Below are positions 21,640-32,139 of a stretch of DNA of 64,000 nt, piece after piece. This DNA comes from Sodiomyces alkalinus F11 (taxonomy: Eukaryota; Ascomycota; Sordariomycetes; Glomerellales; Plectosphaerellaceae). The number at the start of each line of letters is the position of its first letter. The stretch's first letter is position 1. The notes beneath the pieces are model-generated. The model did no database searches, was not told the origin of the DNA, and saw only the letters and a list, made by a program, of their open reading frames with translations. The stretch covers positions 503,296-567,295 of the forward strand of contig NW_021167089.1 in NCBI RefSeq assembly GCF_003711515.1, written 5' to 3'. The position numbers and the translations under genes are program-made.

Positions 21640-22760
21640 GAAGCTACTTCGCCTAAGGAAGAAGAAGTCACTTTATCTGAAGAAGAATCATCGTCTAAAG
21701 AATCCAGTTCCTCCGACAAAGAGGAAGGACCAGAACAACCTCAACAAGACGACAAAGTAGCTAGTAACCACTCTTCTAATATATCGAATAATAACCGTAC
21801 CACGAACGCTATAAGCACCGCGACGCCTACCACTACCACTAAAGGAAGCAACGACCTTTAGCAGATTCGCGATATAATTACCTAGCTTTAGGGGGAGAAT
21901 ACGACCCTAAGAGCTTAGCTAAACTATCCTGGAATCGGGGCTAAGTATAGATACCCTACACCCCCTAAGTACGACGGGACTCGAGGATAGCTCTAGAGCT
22001 TTATTACTTAGCTTAGAGGCTATCTCCTATTCTACTAGGATAGTATCCGTACAGAAGAAACTAAGGTACTCTATACCGCGGCGCTCCTTATAGGAGATAC
22101 GCACGAATAGTTTAAGTCTATCCATAAAGACTACTTAGAGAATATAGGAACAGAGATCCTAAGGAAGCCCGGGACCACGGTAATCTTTAAGAACTTCGAC
22201 GTATTCGTTAAGAGACTTAACGCTATCTTCGGCTAGCCCGATAAAGAACGAGTGACGGCTAAATAACTAAGCTAGCTATATCAGACTAAGTTAGCTACGG
22301 ACTATACTACAAGATTCTAGTAAATCTTATTAAAGCTTAGCTACCCGGATAAGCCCCTTATAGATTAGTACTACTAAGGACTTAAGGAAAAAGTAAAGGA
22401 TAAACTATACCGATTAGACTAACCTAAGACGTTTAGCGAATACACCGTGATAGTAATTCGTATTAATAACCGGAACTATAAATAACGCCGTTAAAAGAAG
22501 CATTAAATAAGCGTTCCGTTCTACACGGCTAATTCGAAGAAGAAATAATCACACCTATACTAGTTTGGAAACACCTTATATAGATACTATAATAGACCTA
22601 TAGAGCTTAATAATATTAACCGATAGAGCGATAAGCAGGGTAAAAGGGATATAACGAAAGTTAAGTGTTATAACTACGATAAGCCAGGTTACTACGTACG
22701 CGACTATTATAAGCCTAAGAAAGAACGACCGTAACGATAAGCAAATACGATCGAGAAAGA
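21640..22760 (+). pseudogene. Gypsy-2 gag, RIP-degraded
   Basis: An acidic N-terminal stretch rich in Glu and Ser codons (about 21640-21760) is followed by a retrotransposon-gag-like region (LFITQLRGYL-type text near 21995) and a CCHC knuckle at 22666-22707. There the first Cys is kept (KCYNYDKPGYYVRDY) and the other two Cys and the His are Tyr. Confidence 0.7.
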
Positions 22761-23759
22761 AAGACCCTAGAAGGAAATTAACGCTATTAGACACCTGGAA
22801 ATTTATAAGGACGAAATACTATATATTAACCTCTATTAGGTAACCTGCTACGATAACTATTATCTAGTATACTAATCAGGGAAAGACGGAGCTAGGTATT
22901 ACCCTAAGAGACCCTAGAAGATACTCGCTATAGTATCTAGTAACGAGTACGATAATAACTATAGCCTTAAGATCCCCGACTAGGATAAGGATAAACTAGC
23001 TTTATAAACTATCGCAGAGATCCTCGAAAAATACGGATAGACGAAAGAAGAAGCTAAGAGATAAAAGCAGATCTTAGAAATCCAGGAGGGAGAAGATCGT
23101 GCCCGAAAAAGAATCGCTAAGCTCGAAGAGTAAGATTAGGAAACAGAGTCCGACGGAATCCCGGATAATAACACGAACTTCCAGTATTAACCTATAAAGA
23201 TAGCCGACCTAGTCGAGAAGGAAGCTATCCAGCTACGGATACTTGACTAGCTCGCGGAAGAACTACTAGGATAAACCCACTAAGTCCGTTTCACTAAGCC
23301 GGACCTTAGCAAAGCCTACCGTATAGTACCGATAAACACTAGCGGGGGATAGTAACGAGCTGCACGTTAGCGACCTTACTATGCTTAGAAGGACTAAGAC
23401 ACTCTTACCGACTAGGTAGCGAGCCTATAAGGATCGGACGATTAACTACCTAGGTATAATTACTATAAGCACCGGTTAAACGAACACGATACCACTAACT
23501 ACGTAACACACGCTTCTAAGAAAATCCGATAACTAGGACAAGACTAAGAAGCTTAGGAATCACGCTTCTAGGCCCTCGACGAACGCCTACGACGGATAGA
23601 ATAACTTTTAATCCAGTACGGGTTCGTGGATAAGGAAATATCCCTTAAACACCGAGCTAAACAGGTAAAAAACTAGGAGTATACTATCGCTAGGAGTATA
23701 TAAAAGGCACTCGATAGATATACTCTATAACACGTAGTAGTATAGGGCACTATTATATT

Positions 23760-26700
23760 AGAATACGACTCGATAAATATAAGATAAACGCACTATTAGA
23801 TATAGGCGTAGTAGGAAACTTTATCTTACTAGTAGCTATAAGAAAGTTCTCTATTCCCTAGGTTAGAAAACACCTAGAAGAGGATATAAGATTACTCCGT
23901 ATACGGGAAAGAACTAGTCCTACGAAGAAGTTATTATCGACTAGGAGACTATATACCTTTAGGTTAAAATCCAGAATAAGACTAGAATAATAAAGTTCGA
24001 TATATACGATATAGGTTATAAGGATATTATCCTTAGCGAACTATGGTTTAACGAATAGAATCCCGATATAGACTAGAAGCTTAGCTAGCTCCGGTGGAGA
24101 TTAGAGAGTAAGTAGGAGACCACGAAGGAAACCTTACCCGATCCCGATATCCGTTAAAAACAGCAAAAAGACTTACCGACGAAGGAGCCTTAGGGAGACT
24201 CAGACAGCCGCCAGAAGTCAGGGACTAAGGCGAAGGAAGTACGAAAGACTTCAAGACAGTAGCGACGGCATAACCACCAACACGCGACCAATATTATTAA
24301 AGGAATCTACTAGATCGTCTAAGCAGAAAAAGGACTAGTAATAAGCGATTATAATAGACTCGCTAAGGTATTACTAGAATACCGTAAATACAGAAAGCTA
24401 TTTACCGAAAATCTAGAGACCGGATTACCGAAACACCGGCACTATAATCATAAGATACCCCTAAAGGAAAGGACACACCTAAAATTCTTTCTAATTTACG
24501 GGCTAAACCAGAAAGAATCAGATACCTTAGAAGAATATCTCGAAGAGATACTAGTAAAAGGCTATATCAGAGCATTATAGTCACTAGCAGGATACCCGAT
24601 CCTATTTATACTAAAGAAGAATAGTAAACTACGACTATATATTAATTATTAATAACTTAACGATATAACTATTAAGAACCGCTACCTACTACCTCTTATC
24701 TTAGAAATACAAGATTAGCTAGTTAGAGCGTAATAGTTCACGGTACTTGACTTAAAAGGAGTCTATAACTTAATCAGGATTAAGGAAGGAGAAGAGTAGA
24801 AGATAGCGTTTTAGACGAAGCGACGATATTTCGAGTACCTCGTTATACCTTTTAGACTAATAAATACGCCGGTATTATTCTAAACACTTATTAACGATAT
24901 CCTAAGGAAGTATCTAGACTACTTCGTTATAGTATACCTGGATAATATCCTAATCTTCTCTAAAACACTTAAAGAATACCGATAACACGTTTACACGATC
25001 CTATAACTCCTATAAGACGCCGACCTATTAGTCGAACCAGAGAAAGTTCAATTCTACACGTAAGAAGTTAACTTTTTAGGTTATACGATACGACCTAATA
25101 AGATCTGTATAGATAAGGCGAAAGTCTAATACGTCTCTAAGTAGCTATAACCCTAGAATATTCGCGATATTTAGTCCTTTCTCGGACTTATAAACTACTA
25201 TTAACGATTTATTAAGGACTATAGTAAGATTACTATCCCCTTAACTAAAGTAACTAAAAAGGGACTCGACTTCGAATAGAACGAAAGAAAGGAAGAAGTA
25301 TTCTAAGCTCTTAAAGGAAGGGTCACCAGCGAACCTATCTTAGCAATACTAGACCCCGATAAAGAATACGAACTCGAAATAGACGTATCCGACTAGGCTC
25401 TAGGAGTATAACTCGGATAGCGCGACGTAGAAGGAAGACTATACCCTATAGCCTTTATATCTAAGAAACTTAGTGGACCAGAACTTAACTATTAGATCCA
25501 CGATAAAGAGCTAATAGCTATTATCGAAGCTTTTAAAGAATAAAGACCGTATCTGTCAGGGATAAGACACCCGGTACAGGTCTACACGGATTATAAGAAC
25601 CTCGCGTAATTCACCACTACTAAGGTTCTTAATAAACGACAGATCCGATAGGCAGAATTCCTAGCCGAGTTCAATTTCCATATTTAGTATATAAAAAAGA
25701 GCGAAAACAGTCGCGCAGACGCACTCAGCCGACTAGGGACACCTGACGAATCACCTAAACTATAAGCTATACTCTAATAGGAAGGAGAAGCTCTTACTCT
25801 GAAGGATAGAGAGGTAAATAGCATTAATCGGATAACCGACACTATATTTGAAGAAGCATACGCCTCGCTGATACACGGATATCAAGGAATTTACAAAACA
25901 TACCACCGATTACGCTAATAATACGGCTACACAGGAACTAAAGAACGAGTCAGGGACTTTATTCGTAACTACGATATTTACCAGAGAGCAAAGAGCAGCC
26001 GATATAAACCTTACGGACTACTAAAGCCACTACTAGTAGTAGACGGACTATAGAAATCGATTATAATAGACTTCGTGATAGGATTTCTAGTATCCAAAGA
26101 TCTAGTAATAGGAACCGCTTACGATAGTATATTCGTGATCGTCGACCGATTCACGAAATACACTCTTTATATTCTATATATTAAAAACACTATAGCAGAA
26201 GAACTAGTAAGTATCTTTATCGACCGCCTAATTAGGGATCACGGCGTACTAAACGAAATCATCACGGACAGAGACAAGCTCTTTACTAGTAACTTCTGGA
26301 AAGCAGTCATAAGCCAGCTAGGAACAAAACATAAGTATTCGACAGCGTTTCACCCTATAACGGACAGACAAACCGAAATCATAAACCAAGTCCTAGAATA
26401 GTACCTACGATACTACGTAGGGTACGAATAAGATAATTAGGTGTAATGCCTGCCACTTATATAGTTTGCATATAATAGCTCGTTAAACAAGTTAATAAAG
26501 AAAACACTATTCGAAGCAAATTACGGATATATACTAATAGTATTTAGAAAACCTTTAGAAGGACTAGACGCACTAAGAGCGATAAAAACAGTTAAAAGCA
26601 TAAAAAAACTACACGAAGAACTACGAACCGACCTAGAGATAGTTAGAATACGAATAAGTAGGTACGTAAATTAATCAAGGATTAAGGGACTAACCCTTTT

Positions 26701-27109
26701 AAGGGGGGACCGCGTCTACCTTATCCGCAAAAACATCAGAACACAACGACTAAGCGATAAATTAGATTTCAAAAAATTAGGACTATTTAAAATCCTAGAG
26801 AAAAAGTCAGATACGAACTACATTCTATCACTACCTCCGATAATAAGGATATATAATAATTTCTATATTTCACTACTTAAACTAGCACCGAAAAACGTAA
26901 AAATAATATAAGACACGATCGTGGTCGATACTAGCGATATATATAAAGCAGAATAAATCCTTAACTACTAAGAGATACTAGACGGCACCGAATATTTTAT
27001 AAAATAGAAAAACTACGATCACGGCGATAATATATAGGAACTAAAAGATAACCTAATTAATTATAAGCAACTCCTAAAGCAGTACCGACAGAACACTATC
27101 AGGACCTAG
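23760..27109 (+). pseudogene. Gypsy-2 pol (PR-RT-RNH-IN-chromodomain), RIP-degraded
   Basis: Protease: INALLDIGVVGNFI near 23787, the Asp-Thr/Ser-Gly site with Thr now Ile. RT: YLDNILIFSK at 24935-24964, where the second Asp of the YLDD box is Asn by TG-to-TA mutation. RNase H: LEIDVSD near 25371 and YTDYKNL near 25585. Integrase: zinc-binding region near 25850, then an rve core in the open stretch 26075-26401. Chromodomain: 26935-27060 (AEILNY-like, GTEYF, NYDHGDN). The stop is TAG at 27107-27109. Stops elsewhere are TAG/TAA at former Gln/Trp codons. The enzyme set would copy and insert the element; this copy cannot make it. Confidence 0.85.
26075..26401 (+). pseudogene. Gypsy-2 integrase core fragment, 108 codons
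   Basis: Contains FVIVDRFTKYTLYI, TIAEELVSIFIDRLIRDHG, ITDRDKLFTSNFWK and TAFHPITDRQTEIINQ: the central and C-terminal parts of an rve core, with the Asp of TDRD and the Glu of QTEIIN as likely active-site residues. It is the longest open part of any element here. Confidence 0.85.
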
Positions 27110-27729
27110 AACCAGACGCCGCGGTCTATATAAAATTAATATCCGAGAATTCACCTATATCCTGCGCTATTACCTGATTCTAATTAATTATATTAATAGC
27201 ACCGGCAGCTTATATAGTGGCTACCGCCTCTAACTCGGCCCGATAGGCCTCTTTTTCCTCCTTCTCCACCTTCTCGAGCTCCTCTATATCGGTAAGGTCC
27301 TTACGAACTATTTCCACCCCCTTCTTCCGTAGCAGGCGACGAGTTCGGCGAAGGCGGGATAAGCGGGCGAGCGCCTCGTGGAGTATCTCCTCGGTCCGTT
27401 CCTCCTCTTATTCGAGGCGCTTCAGCTCTTCGTTTATACGACCCGCTAGGAAGGCGAGGGGGTAAGCAAATAAAGGCTAAGCGGGAAGGCGAGGGCAGGA
27501 GCGTACCAGAAGATATTAGGATTCTAGCACTGTTATAAGAACGACCTAAGCGGAAACACGCGTAACAGCGAGCGATATTGTCCAGAACGAAGCACGGTAC
27601 GTTCTTAGAGGCATAACGGGTATAGGGGATAACCTCGTAGCCTTAATTAGCGATAAGGGCAGAAACGGTTAATTGGTTTTCGGCGGAATAAGATTTAGGA
27701 CAAGACGACTTCTAGACACGGTCGGATAT
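27099..27729 (-). pseudogene. Antisense ORF of Gypsy-2: Zn2Cys6-like cluster
   Basis: This is the counterpart of the plus-strand frame at 10933-11616. Near 27540-27625 the minus strand reads IPYTRYASKNVPCFVLDN and continues IARCYACFRLGRSYN. The six cluster positions are Y, Y, C, C, C, Y with X2, X6, X8, X2, X6 spacing. Remaining Cys codons are at 27592-27594, 27565-27567 and 27556-27558. The start (ATA at 27727-27729, formerly ATG) and the end (TGA, 27099-27101) are not in one frame, so at least one indel lies between. A Glu/Arg-rich coiled-coil region follows (about 27230-27440). The stop lies inside the last codons of pol on the other strand. Confidence 0.65.
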
Positions 27730-27831
27730 AATAGTTAGTAATAAAAAAGAAGAAAACCTAAGGAATACTAACTAGGGAAAAATAACCTATTTATACGACC
27801 GCTAGGATAGCGCTTAAAAGGAGGGAACTAA

Positions 27832-28366
27832 TATTACGGCCGGCCGCCTAATATAGACTAACCCTATAGGTATACTAGTATATATCCCACGGGACGGCCC
27901 TAGATAGGGGATAGTATAGGGTGACTTAGGAGTCACGTGCTAAGTCACGTATCACCAGGTACAGAGGTACTTAGTATACCGTCCGGGACGGACCGGGGTC
28001 GATCACTCCGACGAAATAACTAATAAGTGATCGGTCACGACAGAATCACCTAGGTATAGCGACCACGTAAGGAACAGTCATTACGGGTAAGGAGGTATTA
28101 TCACTATATAAACCAGAATATCCTAGGTCTTACTTCTACTAGAGAATAAGACATCGATTAATCTAAGTCTTCACCTAGACTATTAGTCTACGCTCGACTC
28201 TACCTTATAAAGAAGACGCCTAGTCTTTACGACGTAACTACGACTAGACACTACGAACGATAGTTACTACTCTTTAGTTAACATCCTCTTCTTATTTTAA
28301 ACTAAAACTCCGACGCTAGTCCCCTATCGTCCGCTATACTATAGAGGACCGGAAGTCGTCGTAATA
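27832..28366 (+). repeat. Gypsy-2 3' LTR
   Basis: 535 bp, the same length as the 5' LTR, with additional CA-to-TA and TG-to-TA changes. TATATAAA recurs at 28106-28113. Confidence 0.92.
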
Positions 28367-28371
28367 ACCTC

Positions 28372-30165
28372 CTAGCCGTTATCGTATATAGCCCGTAAGG
28401 ATCTCCTGCTTTTATTAAAGTATTACTATGATATACGCCTTTACCTGTTACGGGAGCGGTAGTTATAGGCCGAGGGGGAATACCTTAAGGGGCACCGATA
28501 AATAGGCTATTAGTAGGAGGTAGGTGGTGATTAGGCTAATAAGTAATAAGTTCTTACCTATAGATAGGTATACACCTATAAATTTAATAAGGAGGGCACC
28601 CTCCTTAAGTATAAGGCACGCCTCGTAGTACGAGGGGATTAATATAAACGGTTAGAGACTAAAGATAACTACGCCGCTACGCTAGCCTTAAAGAGGAAGT
28701 ATTTATAAAGATACCGTAAGGCTACGAAGTGCTAGGTAAGGTACTACTACTACGAAAAGCCCTTTTCGGTTTAAGGGTATCACTATTATTATAGTAAAAG
28801 GAATTAAGCGGTACGCTATAGAAGATAGAATTCACGGCCGTACCTAATAACCCCTATATTATAATCCGCGATAGTATAATCCTATTCTTCTACGTTAACG
28901 ATATCGGACTTATCTACTATAAAGATTGTAAGACTAACGCCGATAACCTCGAGGCTGCCCTTAAACGAAGCTATAGGTTATCGGGAGGCGACGAAATCCG
29001 TTAGTTCCTAGGAATTAAGGTTCTAAGGGATAGAGCTATATATAGGTTATAGCTATTATAATCCTTCTATATAAAAAAGATTATAGTTAAATACTACGTA
29101 GATATCCTTTACCGAAAACTATTAAAGGTCCTATTATTAACTATAGAGCCGCTAATACCACATAACAGTATACGCGCATTAATTCCCGAGGTCCGCCTAT
29201 ACTAGGGTATAATCGGTTCTATTCTATATACCGCTATTATAATAAGACCCGATATCGCGTCCGCCTATTCGAAGCTTTCCTAATATAATGTTAACCCCTC
29301 CTCCGACTACCTTAAGAGGGCTTAATAAGTGCTGCTATTCTTATACTATATAAGGCACTACTACCTGGAATTCGGTGGGGATAGACTCTTCCTAACCGTA
29401 AGCGACGCGTCCTTCGGGGATAATCTAGACCGTAAGAGCTTATAAGAATATACCATAAAGCTTTTCGGCGGCACTATTAACTAGAAGGCGGGTAAGTAAC
29501 CAACGGTTACGACGTCGTTAATAGAGTTAGAACTACTCGCTCTTACAGAGGCCGCTAAGGAGACGTTATTCGTTAGTCGGATATTAAGGGGCCTAAAGCT
29601 TTAGTTAGATTAATAGTAACTATAGCTATACTATAATAATTAGTAGACTATTAACCTTATTAATAAGAAGGTATAACGCCTACGAATAAGGTTACGGCAC
29701 GTTAATATGTATAACTAGTAGGCACGTTAGTTAGTATAGCAGGGCCTTTTTAAGGTTATATACGTTAACACGAAGGAGATAATCGCGGACGGTTTAATAA
29801 AGGCACTACCGGAGGCAGGGATTAAAAGACTATAGTAATAGCTCAACTTAACGGATTAAAAGGACCGTATCGAGTAGTCTAAACGGCTATACAAAAAGAT
29901 CGAACGCGCTAAAGCCGTAGCGACTATAAAGGCCCCCGAGAGCGTAGCAGATCCGATAGATATTGATCCGATTAAGCAGATCCGGCTAATTATAATTAAG
30001 AAACTAATTAAGATAGAATTAAATCAAACGGTTAGATAGGGCGGATTTAGATCCCTTTTACGAGGGCGTTTTCCCTTAACTATTAATTTTATAATAGAAA
30101 GGTTAAGAGTATTTAGTTTAAACCAAAGCCTCTAATTAGTTAGTTAACCTAAGAAGACCCACTTT
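28372..30165 (+). pseudogene. Copia C1 reverse transcriptase and RNase H, RIP-degraded
   Basis: It resumes at the ACCTC duplication. The RT box FFYVNDIGLIYY is at 28888-28923, with the catalytic YVDD changed to YVND. Later text near 29440-29660 aligns with the same region of C2 (40650-40860, minus) and corresponds to RNase H. About 90 bp present in C2 and C3 are missing at 28690. It ends just before the polypurine tract. Confidence 0.75.
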
Positions 30166-30178
30166 AACTAAGGGGGTG
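30166..30178 (+). promoter_or_regulatory. Copia polypurine tract
   Basis: AACTAAGGGGGTG lies directly before the 3' LTR; the same purine run borders the LTR of C2 (40112-40124, minus). Confidence 0.6.
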
Positions 30179-30442
30179 TATCGTATAGGCACACAGACTA
30201 TAATGTGGTCTATAGGGGATCCAGGGGGAATCCATGCTATAACTAAGGGCTTCGGATATAGTAGGGGCGGATACCGGAAAAGACCGGATAGGATCCAAAT
30301 GACTTAGTACCCATAACAGAGTCTTTACCACCTAAATTAAGGGTATAAGAGACTCTCCTAGATATAACTTGATATAATACACACACACGAGATTTCTGCT
30401 CTACTAAGTTGATTATTCAAGTGCCTATTTTGACGTGCGACA
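30179..30442 (+). repeat. 3' LTR of Copia C1
   Basis: It runs from TATCGTATAGG to TTTGACGTGCGACA. Its outer end is unmutated, in contrast to its inner part. Confidence 0.9.
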
Positions 30443-32139
30443 AGATATACCTCGGCAGTCTCCTGACTAAGCTACTCGTGACTAAGCTAAGAAACTATAG
30501 CACTCCGTGCCGTTAATCACCGTACTGCCAAGCTAACGTATATAGCGTAGCATTAATAATCCCCCTCTTTTTTTTACCGTGGTACTAAGCTACTCGATAA
30601 TTTCCCCTTCCCCCCCCCTTTTTTTTCCCCTTTTCCCGCGGAGTATAAGGGGAGCTAGCCTCCCCTTACCGTAATCTTCCCTCTACCCGTATTTCGCGGA
30701 GAACGTTTTCCTCCTAGCACGGGCTCGCTAACCAAAACGGCTAAGCGTGCCGAGTATACCCGAGGCTAATAGCGTAGTAATCCTAAAAAGAAAAGCGTAG
30801 AACCAGTATCCGTGCGAGAGGCTATATATCCTAAGGCTTAGGGGTATACCCTAGCCTCCGCTATAAGAGAAATAGCTTAATCGCGAGCTATAGACTTTAT
30901 TATTAAACTACCTAAGGCCCCCTTAGCTAGTTCTCCTTAGTAGAAGAAGGGCTTCCCCTTATTCTATTAGTCTTTATTAGATTTATCCGATATTCCCTTA
31001 GCTTATCCTCCTTATAGTAGACTCGCCTTTAACTATAACCGATGCTAAGGCCACCCCCCGTCTACGGGCTATAGCACGTATACCGCTATATCCGATATTC
31101 CCTACTAGGACCCTAAGTTTCTCTTAGACTTCCGGATAATACCGTAGAAGGCCGTGGTATTATACTTAGATTCTCTATGGCGTAACGTCCTTAGACGGCT
31201 AAATGGCCTATTAAGCGGAAGAACCGGCGAAGTAATAGAATATCGTGGTTTACTATCTCCCCTTAACGTATCTCCGTTATTTTATAACGCATACTCCTTT
31301 CCTTTCCCTTCTTCCCTTCCCCTTCTTCCTTTTCCCTTCTTCCTTTCCCCTTTTTCTTATTCCCTCCTTCCCTTTCTTTTCTTTCCTATCTATTATAAAC
31401 ACTATCGCCGCTAAAGGACGCCCGCGGGACGCACGGCTTATATCGCCCGGGGCAGATACTTAGGGATATTAGTTCGTGGATAGACTATCTATAGTTCCAC
31501 GGTAGTCCACTATTAGAACCGTTAGATTTGTAGACTATCTATAGAATACGGACAGGTACTATACCGTCGCGTAATTATAGGAGAGCCGTATAAAGTCGTG
31601 GATAACCGCGGATAGAGTACTTAGTCTAGTAAAAGAGTAGTTAGATTAATAAATAGTATTAGATATACGTTAAAGAAAACGGAGGCGCTAAAGGCCGCTA
31701 TTCTAGGCGACGCCTAGATAACCCCGAATAGTAGTAGATATCCTGAATAGTAGTGGATATTAAAAGAATAGTAGTAAATATCTAAAGAACACTATAGTAA
31801 CCCATAAAGCGGTTAGGAGGTATAAAATAAGCCGTGTTACCCGGAGTATAAAGAAGGAAGGGCTAGAAATACTATACTTATAACTAAAACTATCTAATCT
31901 CTCCGCCGTAATTACGATAGCGCTCTACGTAAACGCAAAAATAATACTTAAACACGCTTATAAGATTTCTATAACCGCCGTATTACTATAACCTCCCTAA
32001 GTTTTCGTATTATATTGCTTTTCCTATAATTCACTATATCTTCTTTTATAATATTTATATTATAACGATCCCTACTCTATAATTAGTTTTAGTAGTAAGC
32101 CGCCGTATCTCCGTAACGCTATATTATCCTTACTAAACG
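30443..32139. other. Unclassified repeat DNA with simple-sequence tracts
   Basis: No gene was recognised. There are C/T homopolymer runs at 30560-30650 and a CCTTTTCCC-type pyrimidine tract at 31295-31390, which alone explains the plus-strand open frames there. TAGACTATCTATAG occurs at about 31480 and 31530, flanking a single copy of the 29 bp unit found in tandem at 34288. A ~20 bp unit (GAATAGTAGTAGATAT) is repeated three times at 31723-31790. Confidence 0.5.
31723..31790. repeat. Three-copy ~20 bp tandem repeat
   Basis: The units start with GAATAGTAGT and differ mainly by G/A changes. Confidence 0.6.

Larger units (their letters stand above)
21044..28366 (+). mobile_element. Ty3/Gypsy chromovirus Gypsy-2 nested in Copia C1
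   Basis: It has 535 bp LTRs, a 5 bp target-site duplication and a full set of decayed domains in Gypsy order: gag with CCHC knuckle, protease, RT (YLDN from YLDD), RNase H, integrase and a C-terminal chromodomain. The chromodomain identifies a chromovirus. It is less mutated than Gypsy-1: many CA/TG remain in the 5' LTR and integrase is open for 108 codons, so it probably inserted later or was hit less. An antisense frame lies between pol and the 3' LTR, tail to tail with pol. Confidence 0.92.
9099..30442 (+). mobile_element. Ty1/Copia retrotransposon C1, split by two Gypsy elements
   Basis: Two LTRs of ~265 bp (9099-9363 and 30179-30442) flank a decayed gag-pol in the Copia order: gag, integrase, then reverse transcriptase/RNase H. 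Subtracting the two nested Gypsy elements leaves about 6.3 kb, normal for Copia. The RT box reads FFYVND at 28888-28902, where the expected YVDD has become YVND through a TG-to-TA change. An integrase strand reading YKSIIFVID is near 19480. Flanks differ (CAATG before, AGATA after), so no target-site duplication is seen. Against C2 and C3 it lacks about 90 bp at 28690. The element cannot be active: stops are frequent throughout. Confidence 0.9.

Noticed and set aside
22576..22794. Minus-strand hydrophobic frame in Gypsy-2
   Set aside because: Antisense of the gag zinc-knuckle region; the hydrophobicity comes from complementing Lys/Arg/Asn codons.
31154..31463. Two overlapping plus-strand frames rich in Phe, Pro and Leu
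   Set aside because: Produced by the CCTTTTCCC pyrimidine tract; no start context or homology.
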